A stretch of DNA of 64,000 nt, taken from contig DASZUS010000027.1 in assembly GCA_035547515.1 (NCBI GenBank), positions 124,001 through 188,000 on the forward strand, given 5' to 3'. Positions within the stretch are counted from its first letter, which is position 1. Every line of letters begins with the position of its first letter. Shown piece after piece: positions 40,707-52,058 of the stretch. Origin of the DNA: DASZTV01 sp035547515 (GTDB lineage Bacteria > Actinomycetota > Actinomycetes > JAFAQI01). Below the pieces are notes generated by a model, which did no database searches, was not told where the DNA came from, and worked only from the letters and a program-made list of their open reading frames with translations. A program made the position numbers and the translations under genes.

Positions 40707-42568
40707 CTGCGGTAGAGCTCGGCGTAGAGGCCTTCGGCGGCGAGCAGCTCGTCGTGCCGGCCGCGCTCGACGATCCGCCCGTCATCGACGACGAGAATCA
40801 CGTCCGCGTCGCGGACGGTCGAGAGCCGGTGCGCGATCACGAGCGAGGTACGCCCGGCCAGCGCCGTCGCCAGCGCCCGCTGCACCGCTGCCTCTGACTC
40901 GGAATCCAGGTGCGCCGTGGCCTCGTCGAGGACCACCACCGCGGGCGCCTTGAGCAGCAGCCGGGCGATCGCCAGCCGCTGCTTCTCGCCGCCCGACAGG
41001 CGGTAGCCGCGGTCCCCGACGAGCGTGTCGAGCCCGTCCGGGAGGCTGCGTACCAGGTCGGAGATCTGGGCCGCCTCGATCGCCGCCCACAGCTCGTCGT
41101 CGGTCGCGTCGGGCTTGGCGTAGCGGAGGTTGGCCCGGATCGTGTCGTGGAACATGTGGGCGTCCTGGGTGACGACGCCCATCACCGCGCGCAGCGACTC
41201 GAGGGTCACCGACCGGACGTCCTGGTCGGCGACGAGCACCGCGCCCGACTGCACGTCGTACATCCGGGAGACCAGCTGCGAGATGGTGGTCTTGCCCGCT
41301 CCTGACGGACCGACCAGCGCAATGAGCTGGCCGGGTTCGGCGCGGAACGACACGTCGTGCAGGATCTCGCGCTGCGGGGTGTTGTCGAGGACCGCGACCG
41401 ACTCCAGCGACGCCAGGGAGACCTCGGACGCCGTCGGGTAGTGGAAGGACACCTGGTCGAACTCGATGCTGAGCGGCTGGCCCGGCTCGGCGCGCAGCGG
41501 CACGGCGTCGGGTGCATCGTCGATCATCGGCGGCAGGTCGAGGACCTCGAAGACCCGGTCGAAGCTCACCAGCGCGGTCATCACGTCGACCTGCACGTTG
41601 GACAGCGAGGTCAGTGGTCCGTAGAGCCGGTTCAGGAAGGCGGTGAGCGCCACGACGGTGCCGACGGTCAGCGATCCGTGGATCGCGAAGCGCCCGCCCA
41701 GCCCGTAGACGAGAGCGGTGGCGAGCGCCGCCACCAGGGTGAGCGAGACCAGGAAGATCCGGGCAAACATCGCCTGCTGCACGCCGATGTCGGCCACCCG
41801 CCGCGCCTTCGTCCGGAACAACCGGTCCTCGTCTTCCGGGCGACCGAACAGCTTGACGAGGAGCGCGCCCGCGACGTTGAACCGCTCCGACATCTGGGTC
41901 GACATCTCGGCGTTGAGCGCGTAGCTCTCACGCGTGATGCGCTGCAGCCGTCCGGACATCAACCGGGCGGGGATGATGAACAAGGGCAGCAGGACGAGGG
42001 CCAGCAGCGTGATCTGCCACGACAGGTAGAACATCGCGCCGAGGACGATCGCCACGCTGATGACGTTGCTGACGACGTTGGACAGGGTGCCGGTGAAGGC
42101 CTGCTGGGCGCCGAGGACGTCGTTGTTGATTCGGCTGATCAGCGCGCCGGTCTGGGTGCGCGTGAAGAACGCGATCGGCATGCGCTGGATGTGCTCGAAG
42201 ACCTTCGAGCGCATGTCGTAGATGAGGCCCTCGCCGATCCGCGCGGACAGCCAGCGGTTCGCCAGCGACTCGACCGCGTCGACCACGGCCAGGATGGCGA
42301 CGACGCCGGCGAGCAGCTCGGTCAGACCCACTCGGTGGTGGGCGATGCCCTTGTCGAGGATCGCGCGGAAGATCAGCGGGTTGACCGCGCCGATGACGGC
42401 ATCGATCACGATCAGGATCAGGAACCACACCAGCATGCCGCGGTACGGCGCGGCGAAGCGCACGATGCGCCGCAGCGTGCCTGGCGGGAGCTTCGCGTCG
42501 ACGACCGAGCTGTCACGACGGAACGACTGGGCGAGGTGCATCCCAGCCATCGGGCCCTGCATCGACAT
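40652..42568 (-). CDS. ABC exporter, fused permease and ATPase
   Basis: A 638-residue half-transporter of the MsbA/LmrA/IrtB-like class. Six transmembrane helices span residues about 45-330. The nucleotide-binding domain follows with Walker A GPSGAGKTT, Q-loop VTQD, signature LSGGEKQRLAIARLLL, Walker B VVLDEATAHLD and switch histidine IAHRLSTV. It would act as a homodimer exporting a lipid, peptide or drug. Single gene; no neighbouring half-transporter. Its 3' end overlaps a small convergent open frame. Confidence 0.92.
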   Translation of the reverse strand: MSMQGPMAGMHLAQSFRRDSSVVDAKLPPGTLRRIVRFAAPYRGMLVWFLILIVIDAVIGAVNPLIFRAILDKGIAHHRVGLTELLAGVVAILAVVDAVESLANRWLSARIGEGLIYDMRSKVFEHIQRMPIAFFTRTQTGALISRINNDVLGAQQAFTGTLSNVVSNVISVAIVLGAMFYLSWQITLLALVLLPLFIIPARLMSGRLQRITRESYALNAEMSTQMSERFNVAGALLVKLFGRPEDEDRLFRTKARRVADIGVQQAMFARIFLVSLTLVAALATALVYGLGGRFAIHGSLTVGTVVALTAFLNRLYGPLTSLSNVQVDVMTALVSFDRVFEVLDLPPMIDDAPDAVPLRAEPGQPLSIEFDQVSFHYPTASEVSLASLESVAVLDNTPQREILHDVSFRAEPGQLIALVGPSGAGKTTISQLVSRMYDVQSGAVLVADQDVRSVTLESLRAVMGVVTQDAHMFHDTIRANLRYAKPDATDDELWAAIEAAQISDLVRSLPDGLDTLVGDRGYRLSGGEKQRLAIARLLLKAPAVVVLDEATAHLDSESEAAVQRALATALAGRTSLVIAHRLSTVRDADVILVVDDGRIVERGRHDELLAAEGLYAELYRSQFERQAEPVAGIDPLPA

Positions 42569-42620
42569 CCGCTACCTCCGATGAGGCAACGTCGGCGCCG
42601 CCCCTAGCCTTCCCCCGCGC

Positions 42621-43772
42621 TCACCCGAAGGCCGAGACGCCCGTCACCGCGCGGCCGATCAGCAGCTTCTGGATCTGGGAGGTGCCTTCGTACAGCGTGG
42701 TCACGCGCGAGTCGCGCAGCAGCTTGCCGACGACGAACTCGTCGACGTAGCCGTAGCCGCCATGCACCTGCACCGCGGCGTTCGCGGCGCGCACCGACGC
42801 CTCCGATGCGTAGTACTTCGCCATCGACGCGGCGAGCGTGTACTTCTCGCCACGCATCTTCAGGTCCGCCACCTGCCAGGTCAGCAGGCGTGCTGCCGCC
42901 ACCTCGACCGCGGTGTCGGCGATCAGCTCCTGCACCAGCTGGTAGCTCGCGATCGGCTTCCCGAACTGCTCGCGCTGCCCGGCGTACGCGGTCATGACGT
43001 CGAGTGCGTTCTGCGCTAGTCCGGTGCACGAGGCGGCAAGGGACATCCGGCCGTCGTCGAGCGCGGACAGCGCGACCTTGATCCCGTCACCTTCGTTTCC
43101 GAGCAACGCGGAGGCCGGTACGACGACGTCGTTGAGCGCGATCTCGGCCGTGTCGCACGACCGCAGGCCGAGCTTGCCGTGGATCGGCGCAGGCGTGAAG
43201 CCCTCGGTGTCGCAGGGGACCAGGAAGGCCGAGACCCCGCGCGCGCCCGGACCGCCGGTGCGGGCCATGACCAGGGCGACACCGGCGATGTCACCGTTGG
43301 TGATGAAGATCTTCGAGCCGTTGATCCGGTAGGTGTCGCCTTCGCGCACCGCCGTCGACTCCAGCGTCGCCGGATCAGAGCCGTGGTCAGGCTCGGTCAG
43401 GCAGAAGCACCCGAGCGCCTCGCCGGTAGCCATCCGCGGGAGCCACTGCTGCTTCTGCTCCTCGTTGCCCCACCGCGCGATCGAGCCGGCGACGAGGCCG
43501 AGGTGCACCGACAGGATCGACCGCACGTTGGCGTCGCCCCGGCCGAGCTCCTCGATGACGAGGCAGTAGGTCAGCGGGTCGGCACCGCCACCGCCGTACT
43601 CCTCGGGGATCGTCAGGCCGATCCAGCCGTCTCGCTTGAGGCCCTCGAGCGCTTCCGAGGGGAAGCGCTCCTCGCGGTCGTTGCGGATGGCTTGCGGGGC
43701 GACCACCGCGTCGACCCACTCGCGTACCGAGCGGCGTGCGGCTTCCTGCTCCGGGCTGAGGGCGAGGTCCAT
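42621..43772 (-). CDS. Acyl-CoA dehydrogenase
   Basis: A 383-residue FAD-dependent acyl-CoA dehydrogenase, second in this window. Signature CFCLTEPDHGSDPATLEST, the segment GSKIFITNG, the QVHGGYGYVDEF block, and the C-terminal LYEGTSQIQKLLIGR with its catalytic glutamate are present. Only 34 bases separate its ATG from the end of the enoyl-CoA hydratase gene upstream, so the two are probably co-transcribed for successive steps of beta-oxidation. The position between acnA and suf corresponds, from memory, to fadE15 in M. tuberculosis. Confidence 0.92.
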   Translation of the reverse strand: MDLALSPEQEAARRSVREWVDAVVAPQAIRNDREERFPSEALEGLKRDGWIGLTIPEEYGGGGADPLTYCLVIEELGRGDANVRSILSVHLGLVAGSIARWGNEEQKQQWLPRMATGEALGCFCLTEPDHGSDPATLESTAVREGDTYRINGSKIFITNGDIAGVALVMARTGGPGARGVSAFLVPCDTEGFTPAPIHGKLGLRSCDTAEIALNDVVVPASALLGNEGDGIKVALSALDDGRMSLAASCTGLAQNALDVMTAYAGQREQFGKPIASYQLVQELIADTAVEVAAARLLTWQVADLKMRGEKYTLAASMAKYYASEASVRAANAAVQVHGGYGYVDEFVVGKLLRDSRVTTLYEGTSQIQKLLIGRAVTGVSAFG

Positions 43773-43806
43773 GCCCTCATTCTTTCAGCAGGCCGTGGTG
43801 GGGCGC

Positions 43807-44592
43807 TCAGGGCGATGCGAGCGAGAGCAGGGCACGCAGCCGCTGCACCTGGGCCTCGCGTTCCGCGCGGCGCTGGTCGTCGTAGCTGCGGCCACGCGCG
43901 CCGAGCAACAGCCGCTTGGTCTCGCTGACCGCCTCGTGGTTGGTGCTCGCCAGAGCCTGGACGAGGTCGTTGACGGCGGCGTCCAGCTGCTCGCCGGGCA
44001 CCACGAGGTTTGCCAGGCCGACCCGCTCGGCCTCGGCGGCGCCCACGCGCCGGGCGGTCGCGCACATCTCGAGCGCGCGCGAGTAGCCGACCGCGTCGAC
44101 CAGCAGCTGCGTCCCTCCGAGATCCGGAACCAGGCCGAGGGCGGGCTCGAACATCGAGAACTGCGCGTCCTCAGCCACGACGCGGATGTCGCAGTGCAGC
44201 GCCAGCTGGAAGCCGGCGCCGATCGCGTGGCCCTGCACTGCGGCGACCGAGACGAAGGCCGGGTCGCGCAGCCAGGTGAAGCCCTGCTGGAAGGAGTCGA
44301 TCCGGTCGGCAGCGGCAGCGTCGTCGACGCTGCCGAGATCGAGAGAGGGCTCGCCCGGGATGCCCTCGGGGCTGAGCATCCGGCGGTCCAGGCCGGCGCT
44401 GAACGACGGGCCGTCGCCCCGCACCACCACTACCCGTACCGAGCTCGGCAGCGAGGCGCCGATCTCGGCGAGCGCGAACCACATCGATGGGGTCTGCGCG
44501 TTGCGCTTGTCGGGGCGGCACAACGTGACGCGCGCGACGCCGCCATCGATCTCGAGGCGGACACCGCGCGTCGCGTAGTCGCTGTCAGTCAG
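43807..44592 (-). CDS. Enoyl-CoA hydratase (putative CTG start)
   Basis: A crotonase-family protein of about 261 residues. The oxyanion blocks GDGPSFSAGLD and QGHAIGAGFQLALHCD, and the EPALGLVPDLGGTQLL region with a likely catalytic residue, are present. The frame is open 5' of the first ordinary start (TTG 44523) and encodes the expected N-terminal strand GVRLEIDGGVARVTL. CTG at 44592-44590 overlaps the stop of the upstream HTH gene as CTGA and begins MTDSDYATRGV, so CTG is the best start. It is coupled to the HTH gene and followed by an acyl-CoA dehydrogenase. Confidence 0.83.
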   Translation of the reverse strand: MTDSDYATRGVRLEIDGGVARVTLCRPDKRNAQTPSMWFALAEIGASLPSSVRVVVVRGDGPSFSAGLDRRMLSPEGIPGEPSLDLGSVDDAAAADRIDSFQQGFTWLRDPAFVSVAAVQGHAIGAGFQLALHCDIRVVAEDAQFSMFEPALGLVPDLGGTQLLVDAVGYSRALEMCATARRVGAAEAERVGLANLVVPGEQLDAAVNDLVQALASTNHEAVSETKRLLLGARGRSYDDQRRAEREAQVQRLRALLSLASP

Positions 44593-44801
44593 GAGGTTTT
44601 CTTCTTTCTGGTCGCACCGCCTCGACCGCGAAGGTTAGCGCCCGACTCGACCAGCATGCGATGGATGAAGCCGTACGAGCGTCCGGTCGCCGAGGCGAGC
44701 TCGCGGATGCTGGCCCCGCCGTCGTACCGCTTGCGCAGCGTCCCGGACAGCTTGTCGCGCTCGCCTCCGGTCACCCGGATGCCTTTCTTCAGCTCGGCCA
44801 C
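44589..44801 (-). CDS. Small helix-turn-helix protein
   Basis: A 70-residue basic protein with a helix-turn-helix (YDGGASIRELASATGRSYGFIHRMLVES) and a Arg/Gly/Lys tail (LRGRGGATRKKKTS). Start at GTG 44801 (MAELKKGIRV), preceded by GGAGG at an ideal distance. Near-identical small proteins are widespread in actinomycetes and are annotated only as HTH-containing. Its stop overlaps the CTG start of the enoyl-CoA hydratase. It probably binds nucleic acid, but no target is known. Confidence 0.82.
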   Translation of the reverse strand: MAELKKGIRVTGGERDKLSGTLRKRYDGGASIRELASATGRSYGFIHRMLVESGANLRGRGGATRKKKTS

Positions 44802-44898
44802 GGCGTACCTCCGTCTCACCCCGCTGAGTTCCCCGACGCTTCCTTGCAGGTATCACCCGAGGTCCGCGCCTCTAATCCCGACGGATCGAGGCAATCGA

Positions 44899-46485
<1,587 letters not shown>

Positions 46486-46494
46486 GGTGGCATC

Positions 46495-46501
46495 TAGTTT
46501 A
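46495..46501. promoter_or_regulatory. Overlapping bidirectional -10 between ABC-F and MFS genes
   Basis: TAGTTT on the plus strand (46495-46500) ends 6 bases before the MFS ATG. TAAACT on the minus strand (46496-46501) lies about 10 bases before the ABC-F GTG. The two hexamers share five bases, so transcription in one direction should exclude the other. Confidence 0.35.
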
Positions 46502-46506
46502 CGAGG

Positions 46507-47874
46507 ATGCCCACGCCCGAAACGTTGGCGGAGGACGCGGCCCCGCGCATCGTCGATCCCCGGTTTCGGCTAACGGTCATCGGCATTGTCGCGGTGGTCA
46601 CCGTGGTGGCGATAGAGGCGATGGCGGTCACCACGGTGATGCCGACGGTCGTCCGCGACCTGCACGGCCTGCGCTACTACAGCTGGGGTTTCACGGCGTA
46701 CCTGCTTGCCGACGTCGTCGGGATGGTCGACGCCGGGCAGCGCAGCGACCGGCACGGGCCGGGTCCCTCGTTGCTCGGCGGGATGCTGCTGTTCGCGGTC
46801 GGGCTCATCGTGGCGGCCACCGCAACCGACATCTGGGTGTTTCTGGTCGGGCGCGTCCTGCAGGGGCTGGGCGGCGGGGCGCTGATCGTCGCGCTCTACG
46901 TCGTCATCGCGAGGGCGTTGCCGCAGGAGCTGCACGGCCGGGCCTTCGCGCTGACGTCTGCGGCTTGGGTCGTCCCGTCGCTGGTCGGGCCAAGCCTCGC
47001 CGGGCTGGTCGCCTCCACGGTGGGCTGGCGCTGGGTGTTCGGCGGCATGGCGCCTATCGCGCTCGCCGGCGCACTCATCCTGGTGCCGTGCCTGCGAGGC
47101 CTGGCATCAGGCGCGACGCCGGACGCGGTCCGCGCACCGGTCGGCCGGAGCTGGTTCGCCGGAGTGCAGCTGGCAGTGGGGCTCGGCTGCATCCAGGAGG
47201 CCGCGCAGCTCGCCGACTGGTGGAGCCTTGCACTTCTGGCCGGCGGTGGTGCGCTGTGCGTCTGGACCCTGCGCCGGTTGATGCCACTTGGTGCGCTTCG
47301 CCTGGCTCGCGGCCTGCCGACCGTCGTGGCGCTGCGCGGTTTACTGACCTGCGCCTTCTTCGGCGCCGAGGCCTACCTGCCACTCACCCTGACGCGGCTG
47401 CACGGCGGTACGCCGCGAACCGTCGGGATTCCACTGACGATCGCGTCGCTCGGCTGGTCGGCAGGATCGTGGTGGCAGGGCCGGCGGACGAGCGGGCGCG
47501 TCGGCTCGATGCGCATCGGATTCGCGCTGGTGGCCGCAGGGGTCGGCTTGCTGATCCTCATGGCCCGGTCGTGGACCTCGCTGTGGCTGGCGATCCCGAT
47601 CTGGACGGTGTCGGGTGCCGGCATCGGGCTGGTGATGCCGTTGCTGTCGGTCCTGCTGCTCGAGCTCTCGCCCGCGGAAGACCACGGCGCGAACTCCGCC
47701 GCGCTCCAGCTCGCAGACATGACCGGCACGGTCGTCGGCATCGCCGTCATCGCGGCGCTGGTGGACGGCCTTGGGCTAGGGCATCTGGCTAGAGCAGTGT
47801 CCGTCGGCGACGCGATCCTCGCCGGCGTCGCCGTCGTCGGCATCTGGGCCTCAGCCCGCGTCGTCACGCGCTAA
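46507..47874 (+). CDS. MFS transporter
   Basis: A 455-residue major facilitator with about 12-14 hydrophobic helices. Motifs of the drug:H+ antiporter branch are visible: AMAVTTVMPTVVRDL in the first helix region, DAGQRSDRHGP as the loop 2-3 motif, GRVLQGLGGGALIVALYVVIAR near helix 4, and SLAGLVASTVGWRWVF as motif C. Likely effluxes a drug or metabolite. Divergent from the ABC-F gene with a shared 21-base promoter region, so the two could be induced together by the same antibiotic. This is inference. Confidence 0.85.
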   Translation: MPTPETLAEDAAPRIVDPRFRLTVIGIVAVVTVVAIEAMAVTTVMPTVVRDLHGLRYYSWGFTAYLLADVVGMVDAGQRSDRHGPGPSLLGGMLLFAVGLIVAATATDIWVFLVGRVLQGLGGGALIVALYVVIARALPQELHGRAFALTSAAWVVPSLVGPSLAGLVASTVGWRWVFGGMAPIALAGALILVPCLRGLASGATPDAVRAPVGRSWFAGVQLAVGLGCIQEAAQLADWWSLALLAGGGALCVWTLRRLMPLGALRLARGLPTVVALRGLLTCAFFGAEAYLPLTLTRLHGGTPRTVGIPLTIASLGWSAGSWWQGRRTSGRVGSMRIGFALVAAGVGLLILMARSWTSLWLAIPIWTVSGAGIGLVMPLLSVLLLELSPAEDHGANSAALQLADMTGTVVGIAVIAALVDGLGLGHLARAVSVGDAILAGVAVVGIWASARVVTR

Positions 47875-47962
47875 CCCCGCCGGCGAGGTCGACGTAGATG
47901 ACCTCATCAGGCAGTCAGAAGGTCATCGTCGTCGACCTCGACGACCGCGTAGCGTGCGGAGG

Positions 47963-48358
47963 ATGGATACGCCCCTCGATCTGCCCGAGGAGTTCGAGGC
48001 GCGCGTCCAGGAAATCTGTCTAGCGCTGCCCGATGTTGTGACGCGCGTTGACGAGTCGCGATCACCGGAACGGTCAACGGCGTACGTATTCGACGTCCGC
48101 GGGCGGCCGTTCTGCACGCTCGTCGCGGCCGTGGGTCGCGGAGGCGAGCCAAGGACGTTTGTCATTGTTCGCGCCCGGCCAGACGAACGCGAAGCTTTGC
48201 TCGCCGGCGGCGCGCCGTTCTTCGCCCCACGAGGCACGTCTGATCGACTCGGAGTGATTCTCTGCGGCCGCACCGACTGGACCGAAGTGCAACAACTCGT
48301 GACCGAGAGCTATCGCCTCCTCGCGCCAAAGAAGCTGAGTAACCGACTCGAGTTGTGA
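47963..48358 (+). CDS. MmcQ/YjbR family protein
   Basis: A 131-residue protein of the MmcQ/YjbR family (double-wing DNA-binding fold). Conserved segments are an N-terminal helix with LALPDVVTRVDES, a middle strand YVFDVRGRPFCTLV, and the C-terminal WTEVQQLVTESYRLLAPKKL. ATG at 47963 follows a GCGGAGG ribosome site and is preferred to GTG 47954. Base composition around it is visibly less GC-biased than the neighbours. Function of the family is not established, and it may have been gained horizontally with the next gene. Confidence 0.75.
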   Translation: MDTPLDLPEEFEARVQEICLALPDVVTRVDESRSPERSTAYVFDVRGRPFCTLVAAVGRGGEPRTFVIVRARPDEREALLAGGAPFFAPRGTSDRLGVILCGRTDWTEVQQLVTESYRLLAPKKLSNRLEL

Positions 48359-48565
48359 TTGTCGATGCTCGCCGCGGTGTCTGCAACCAGCCAGCGGGGG
48401 TCAGTGGCGTTGCGCCCGCTCCGGCGTCCTAACTTGTACGCCAAGCCACCCGGTAGCACCCAGCCCACGGGACTCTCCATGATCTGTCGTCGCTGCCGCG
48501 AAGACTCTGCCAGACGCTCACCAGTCGATCGTCACACGGCGGCGTGGAATGGGGATCCCAGCTCG

Positions 48566-49042
48566 CTACGCCAATGATTCGAGGTAGGCGTATGCCATCG
48601 GACTCTCGTAGTCCCCGGAAACGATCTTCCAATGCCGCCGCGGCCAGTTGAGCAGAGCACGAGCGGCCTTCACGAAGTCCGGATCGGCGGGCGCCAGATG
48701 GCCAGCGCGCAAGTAGGTGCTCGCGAACCACATCCGACCCTGTGCGCCTCCTCGGCGGCCGTGTGGAACACCATCAGGCGAGTGGCCCACCTCATACTCG
48801 ACAACGGGCGAGTGCAAAGAGTCCGCCCACCACAGCCCGTTGGACGCCGACTTCCAGATCACACACGATCGCTCCTCCCGACGGACGAGAACGCCGCGGC
48901 GACAACTGCTCCAATCAATGAGCGGGTCCGGCGATGGCGACTCTGTTCGCGACGGCATGAGCAGCCATCCACGCGCCTCGGCAAACCGATGGAAAGGCAA
49001 TAAGTCGGCCGGGACGGTACGCCAGCGAACTTGACTTCCCAC
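48566..49042 (-). CDS. Hypothetical protein
   Basis: A 158-residue open frame with GTG start at 49042. No recognised domain. It contains many tryptophans (residues in GWLL, DWSSC, WKSASNGLWWAD, LLNWPRRHWKI) and ends YESPMAYAYLESLA. Such Trp/His-rich acidic-basic mixes occur in immunity-type proteins, but nothing here proves that. Codon use is less GC3-rich than the flanking genes. The 207 bases upstream of its 3' end (48359-48565) and 228 bases before sufT hold nothing I can assign. Confidence 0.5.
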   Translation of the reverse strand: MGSQVRWRTVPADLLPFHRFAEARGWLLMPSRTESPSPDPLIDWSSCRRGVLVRREERSCVIWKSASNGLWWADSLHSPVVEYEVGHSPDGVPHGRRGGAQGRMWFASTYLRAGHLAPADPDFVKAARALLNWPRRHWKIVSGDYESPMAYAYLESLA

Positions 49043-49270
49043 CCTGTCTCCTCGCCAGTCTGGCCAACCCGAACAGTAGCCACGCGAGCGCCGCCTGACG
49101 ATCCACGTGGCCGAACGGCACTTAACAGCGTGTGTCCGCGCGGCAGTGCGGCTGGCACAGCCATCGCGTAAATCGGTATCCGGATGCGAGGACCTCGACC
49201 ATCAGCAGAGTCGCGATAACTGATGCCGACCATGCGATCGAAACCGGTGCGCGACCGACGAGCGCGGGCC
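49043..49270. other. Unassigned spacer
   Basis: No credible gene, repeat or RNA seen between the hypothetical gene start and the end of the suf operon. No T-rich terminator is evident next to sufT (49271). Confidence 0.4.
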
Positions 49271-49594
49271 TCAGACGTTGAAGCCGAGGGCGGCGAGCTG
49301 CTCGCGACCTTCGGGGGTGATCTTGTCCGGGCCCCACGGCGGCATCCAGACCCAGTTGATCGTGACGCCGTTGGTCAGGCCGTCGAGCGCGGCCGACGCC
49401 TGGTCCTCGATCACGTCGGTGAGCGGGCAGGCCGCCGAGGTCAGGGTCATGTCGAGTACGGCGGTGTGGTTGTCGTCGATCGTCACGCCGTAGAGGAGGC
49501 CGAGGTCGACCACGTTGATGCCGAGCTCGGGGTCGAGCACGTCGTGCATCGCCTCCGTCACGTCCTCCACCGTGGGAGCCGTCTCCGCCGTCAT
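49271..49594 (-). CDS. sufT: SufT/MIP18-family Fe-S assembly protein
   Basis: A 107-residue DUF59 (MIP18-like) protein that helps load iron-sulfur clusters onto targets. Conserved motifs DPELGINVVDLGLLYG and TLTSAACPLTDVI with the reactive C56, then MPPWGPDKITPEGREQL. ATG lies one base beyond the sufU stop, so it is the last gene of the suf operon. The same position is held by Rv1466 in M. tuberculosis (recalled). Confidence 0.92.
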   Translation of the reverse strand: MTAETAPTVEDVTEAMHDVLDPELGINVVDLGLLYGVTIDDNHTAVLDMTLTSAACPLTDVIEDQASAALDGLTNGVTINWVWMPPWGPDKITPEGREQLAALGFNV

Positions 49595-49595
49595 C

Positions 49596-50069
49596 TCAGT
49601 GTCCTTCCGAATCTGCGACCGCTTGCGCCGTCGCGTCCTTCCATGCCATCCACGACAGCAGGGCGCACTTGACGCGCGCGGGGTACCGGGACACACCGGC
49701 GAACGCCACCGCGTCCTCCAGCACATCCTCGTCCGGCTCGAGCTCGCCCTTCGACTGCATGAGGCGCAGGAACTCCTCGTGCACCTGCAGCGCATCGTCG
49801 ACCGTCTTGCCGATCACGAGGTCGGTCATCACGCTCGCGGATGCTTGCGAGATCGAGCAGCCGTGCCCGTCGTACGAGACGTCGTCCACGACGCCGTCGG
49901 CGAGGTGGACACGCAGCGTGATCTCGTCACCACACGTCGGATTGAGGTGGTGCACCTCCGCCTCGAACGGCTCGCGCAGTCCCTTGTGGTGCGGGCTGCG
50001 GTAGTGCTCGAGGATGATCTCCTGGTAGAGCGAGTCGAGCTGCGGCGTGGGCGCTGCGGCACTGGTCAT
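49596..50069 (-). CDS. sufU: SufU: sulfur-transfer partner of SufS
   Basis: A 157-residue zinc-bound SufU-type protein that accepts persulfide sulfur from SufS. Cysteines C46 (NPTCGD), C71 (GHGCSISQAS) and C135 (RVKCALLSW) with D48 form the zinc/sulfur site. The insertion between the second and third cysteines (VHEEFLRLMQSKGE) is typical of SufU rather than IscU. ATG overlaps the sufS stop (ATGA). No sufE is present, so SufU is the sole sulfur carrier visible. Confidence 0.94.
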   Translation of the reverse strand: MTSAAAPTPQLDSLYQEIILEHYRSPHHKGLREPFEAEVHHLNPTCGDEITLRVHLADGVVDDVSYDGHGCSISQASASVMTDLVIGKTVDDALQVHEEFLRLMQSKGELEPDEDVLEDAVAFAGVSRYPARVKCALLSWMAWKDATAQAVADSEGH

Positions 50070-51282
50070 CCGAAGAAGCTCCTCACCCGATCGAGGCCGG
50101 CGACCAGGGCGTCGACGTCGGAGGTGTCGCTGTAGAGGTGCAGCGAGGCACGCGTCGTTGCCGGGATCCCGAACCGCAGGCACGCGGGCCGGGCGCAGTG
50201 GTGACCTACTCGCACCGCCACGCCGCCCTCGTCGAGCAGCTGCCCGACGTCGTGCGGGTGGACACCCTCGAGGACGAAGGACACCGCCCCACCGCGTGCC
50301 TGCGTGGTCGCGGGTCCGATGATGCGTACGCCGGGGACGCTGGCGAGCCCGTCGAGCAGGTAACCGGTGAGCGCGACCTCGTGGTCGTGCACCGCATCCA
50401 TGCCGAGCGCAGTCAGGTAGTCGACGGCGGCACCGAGGCCGACCGCCTGGGCGATCGGCGGCGTACCGGCTTCGTACTTGTGCGGCGGCGGCGCCCAGGT
50501 GGAGCCGGCCATCGTGACCTCGTCGATCATCTCGCCGCCGCCGAGGAACGGCGGGAGCTGCTCGAGCAGGTCGAGGCGAGCCCAGAGCACGCCGATGCCG
50601 GTCGGCCCACACATCTTGTGGCCGGTGAACGCCATGGCATCGACACCGAGGCTCGCGACATCCACTGGCAGGTGCGGCACCGACTGTGACGCGTCGAGGA
50701 CGGTGTAGGCGCCTACCTGCTTGGCGCGAGCCACCACCGCAGCCACGTCGTTGACCGTGCCCAGCAGATTGGACTGGTGGACGAACGCGACCACCTTCGC
50801 GCGCTCGGTGATGACGGAGTCGAGGTTGCTGAGGTCTAGCCGGCCCTCGTCGGTGAGCCCGATCCACTTCAGCGTTGCACCGGTACGGGCGCACGCCAGC
50901 TGCCAGGGCACGAGGTTGGAGTGGTGCTCCATCTCGGTGACGACGACCTCATCGCCGGGACCGAACGGCAGCGTCTGCGCCATGAGGTTCAGCGCTTCGC
51001 TGGAGTTCTTGGTGAAGACGACCTCGCGCCGATCGGGTGCCTTGATGAACTCGGCCACCTTGGTGCGAGCGCCTTCGTAGGCCGCCGTCGCTTCCTCGGC
51101 CAGGGTGTGGATCCCGCGATGCACGTTGGCGTTGTGTCGCTCGTCGTGCTCGCGCAGCGCGTCGAGCACCTGGGTCGGCTTCTGCGAGGTCGCAGCGCTG
51201 TCGAGGTAGACCAGGGGTACGCCGGGGCGAACTTCCCGCTCGAGGATCGGGAAGTCCTTGCGGACCACGCTGACGTCGTAGC

Positions 51283-51286
<4 letters not shown>
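50066..51286 (-). CDS. sufS: SufS cysteine desulfurase
   Basis: A 406-residue PLP enzyme supplying sulfur from cysteine as a persulfide. The PLP lysine is K224 (AFTGHKMCGPTG) and the persulfide cysteine is C364 (GHHCARPACLRFG). The TEMEHHSNLVPWQ and VNDVAAVV blocks are standard group II. ATG overlaps the sufC stop (ATGA). Confidence 0.96.
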
Positions 51287-52050
<764 letters not shown>

Positions 52051-52058
52051 AAGGGCTG

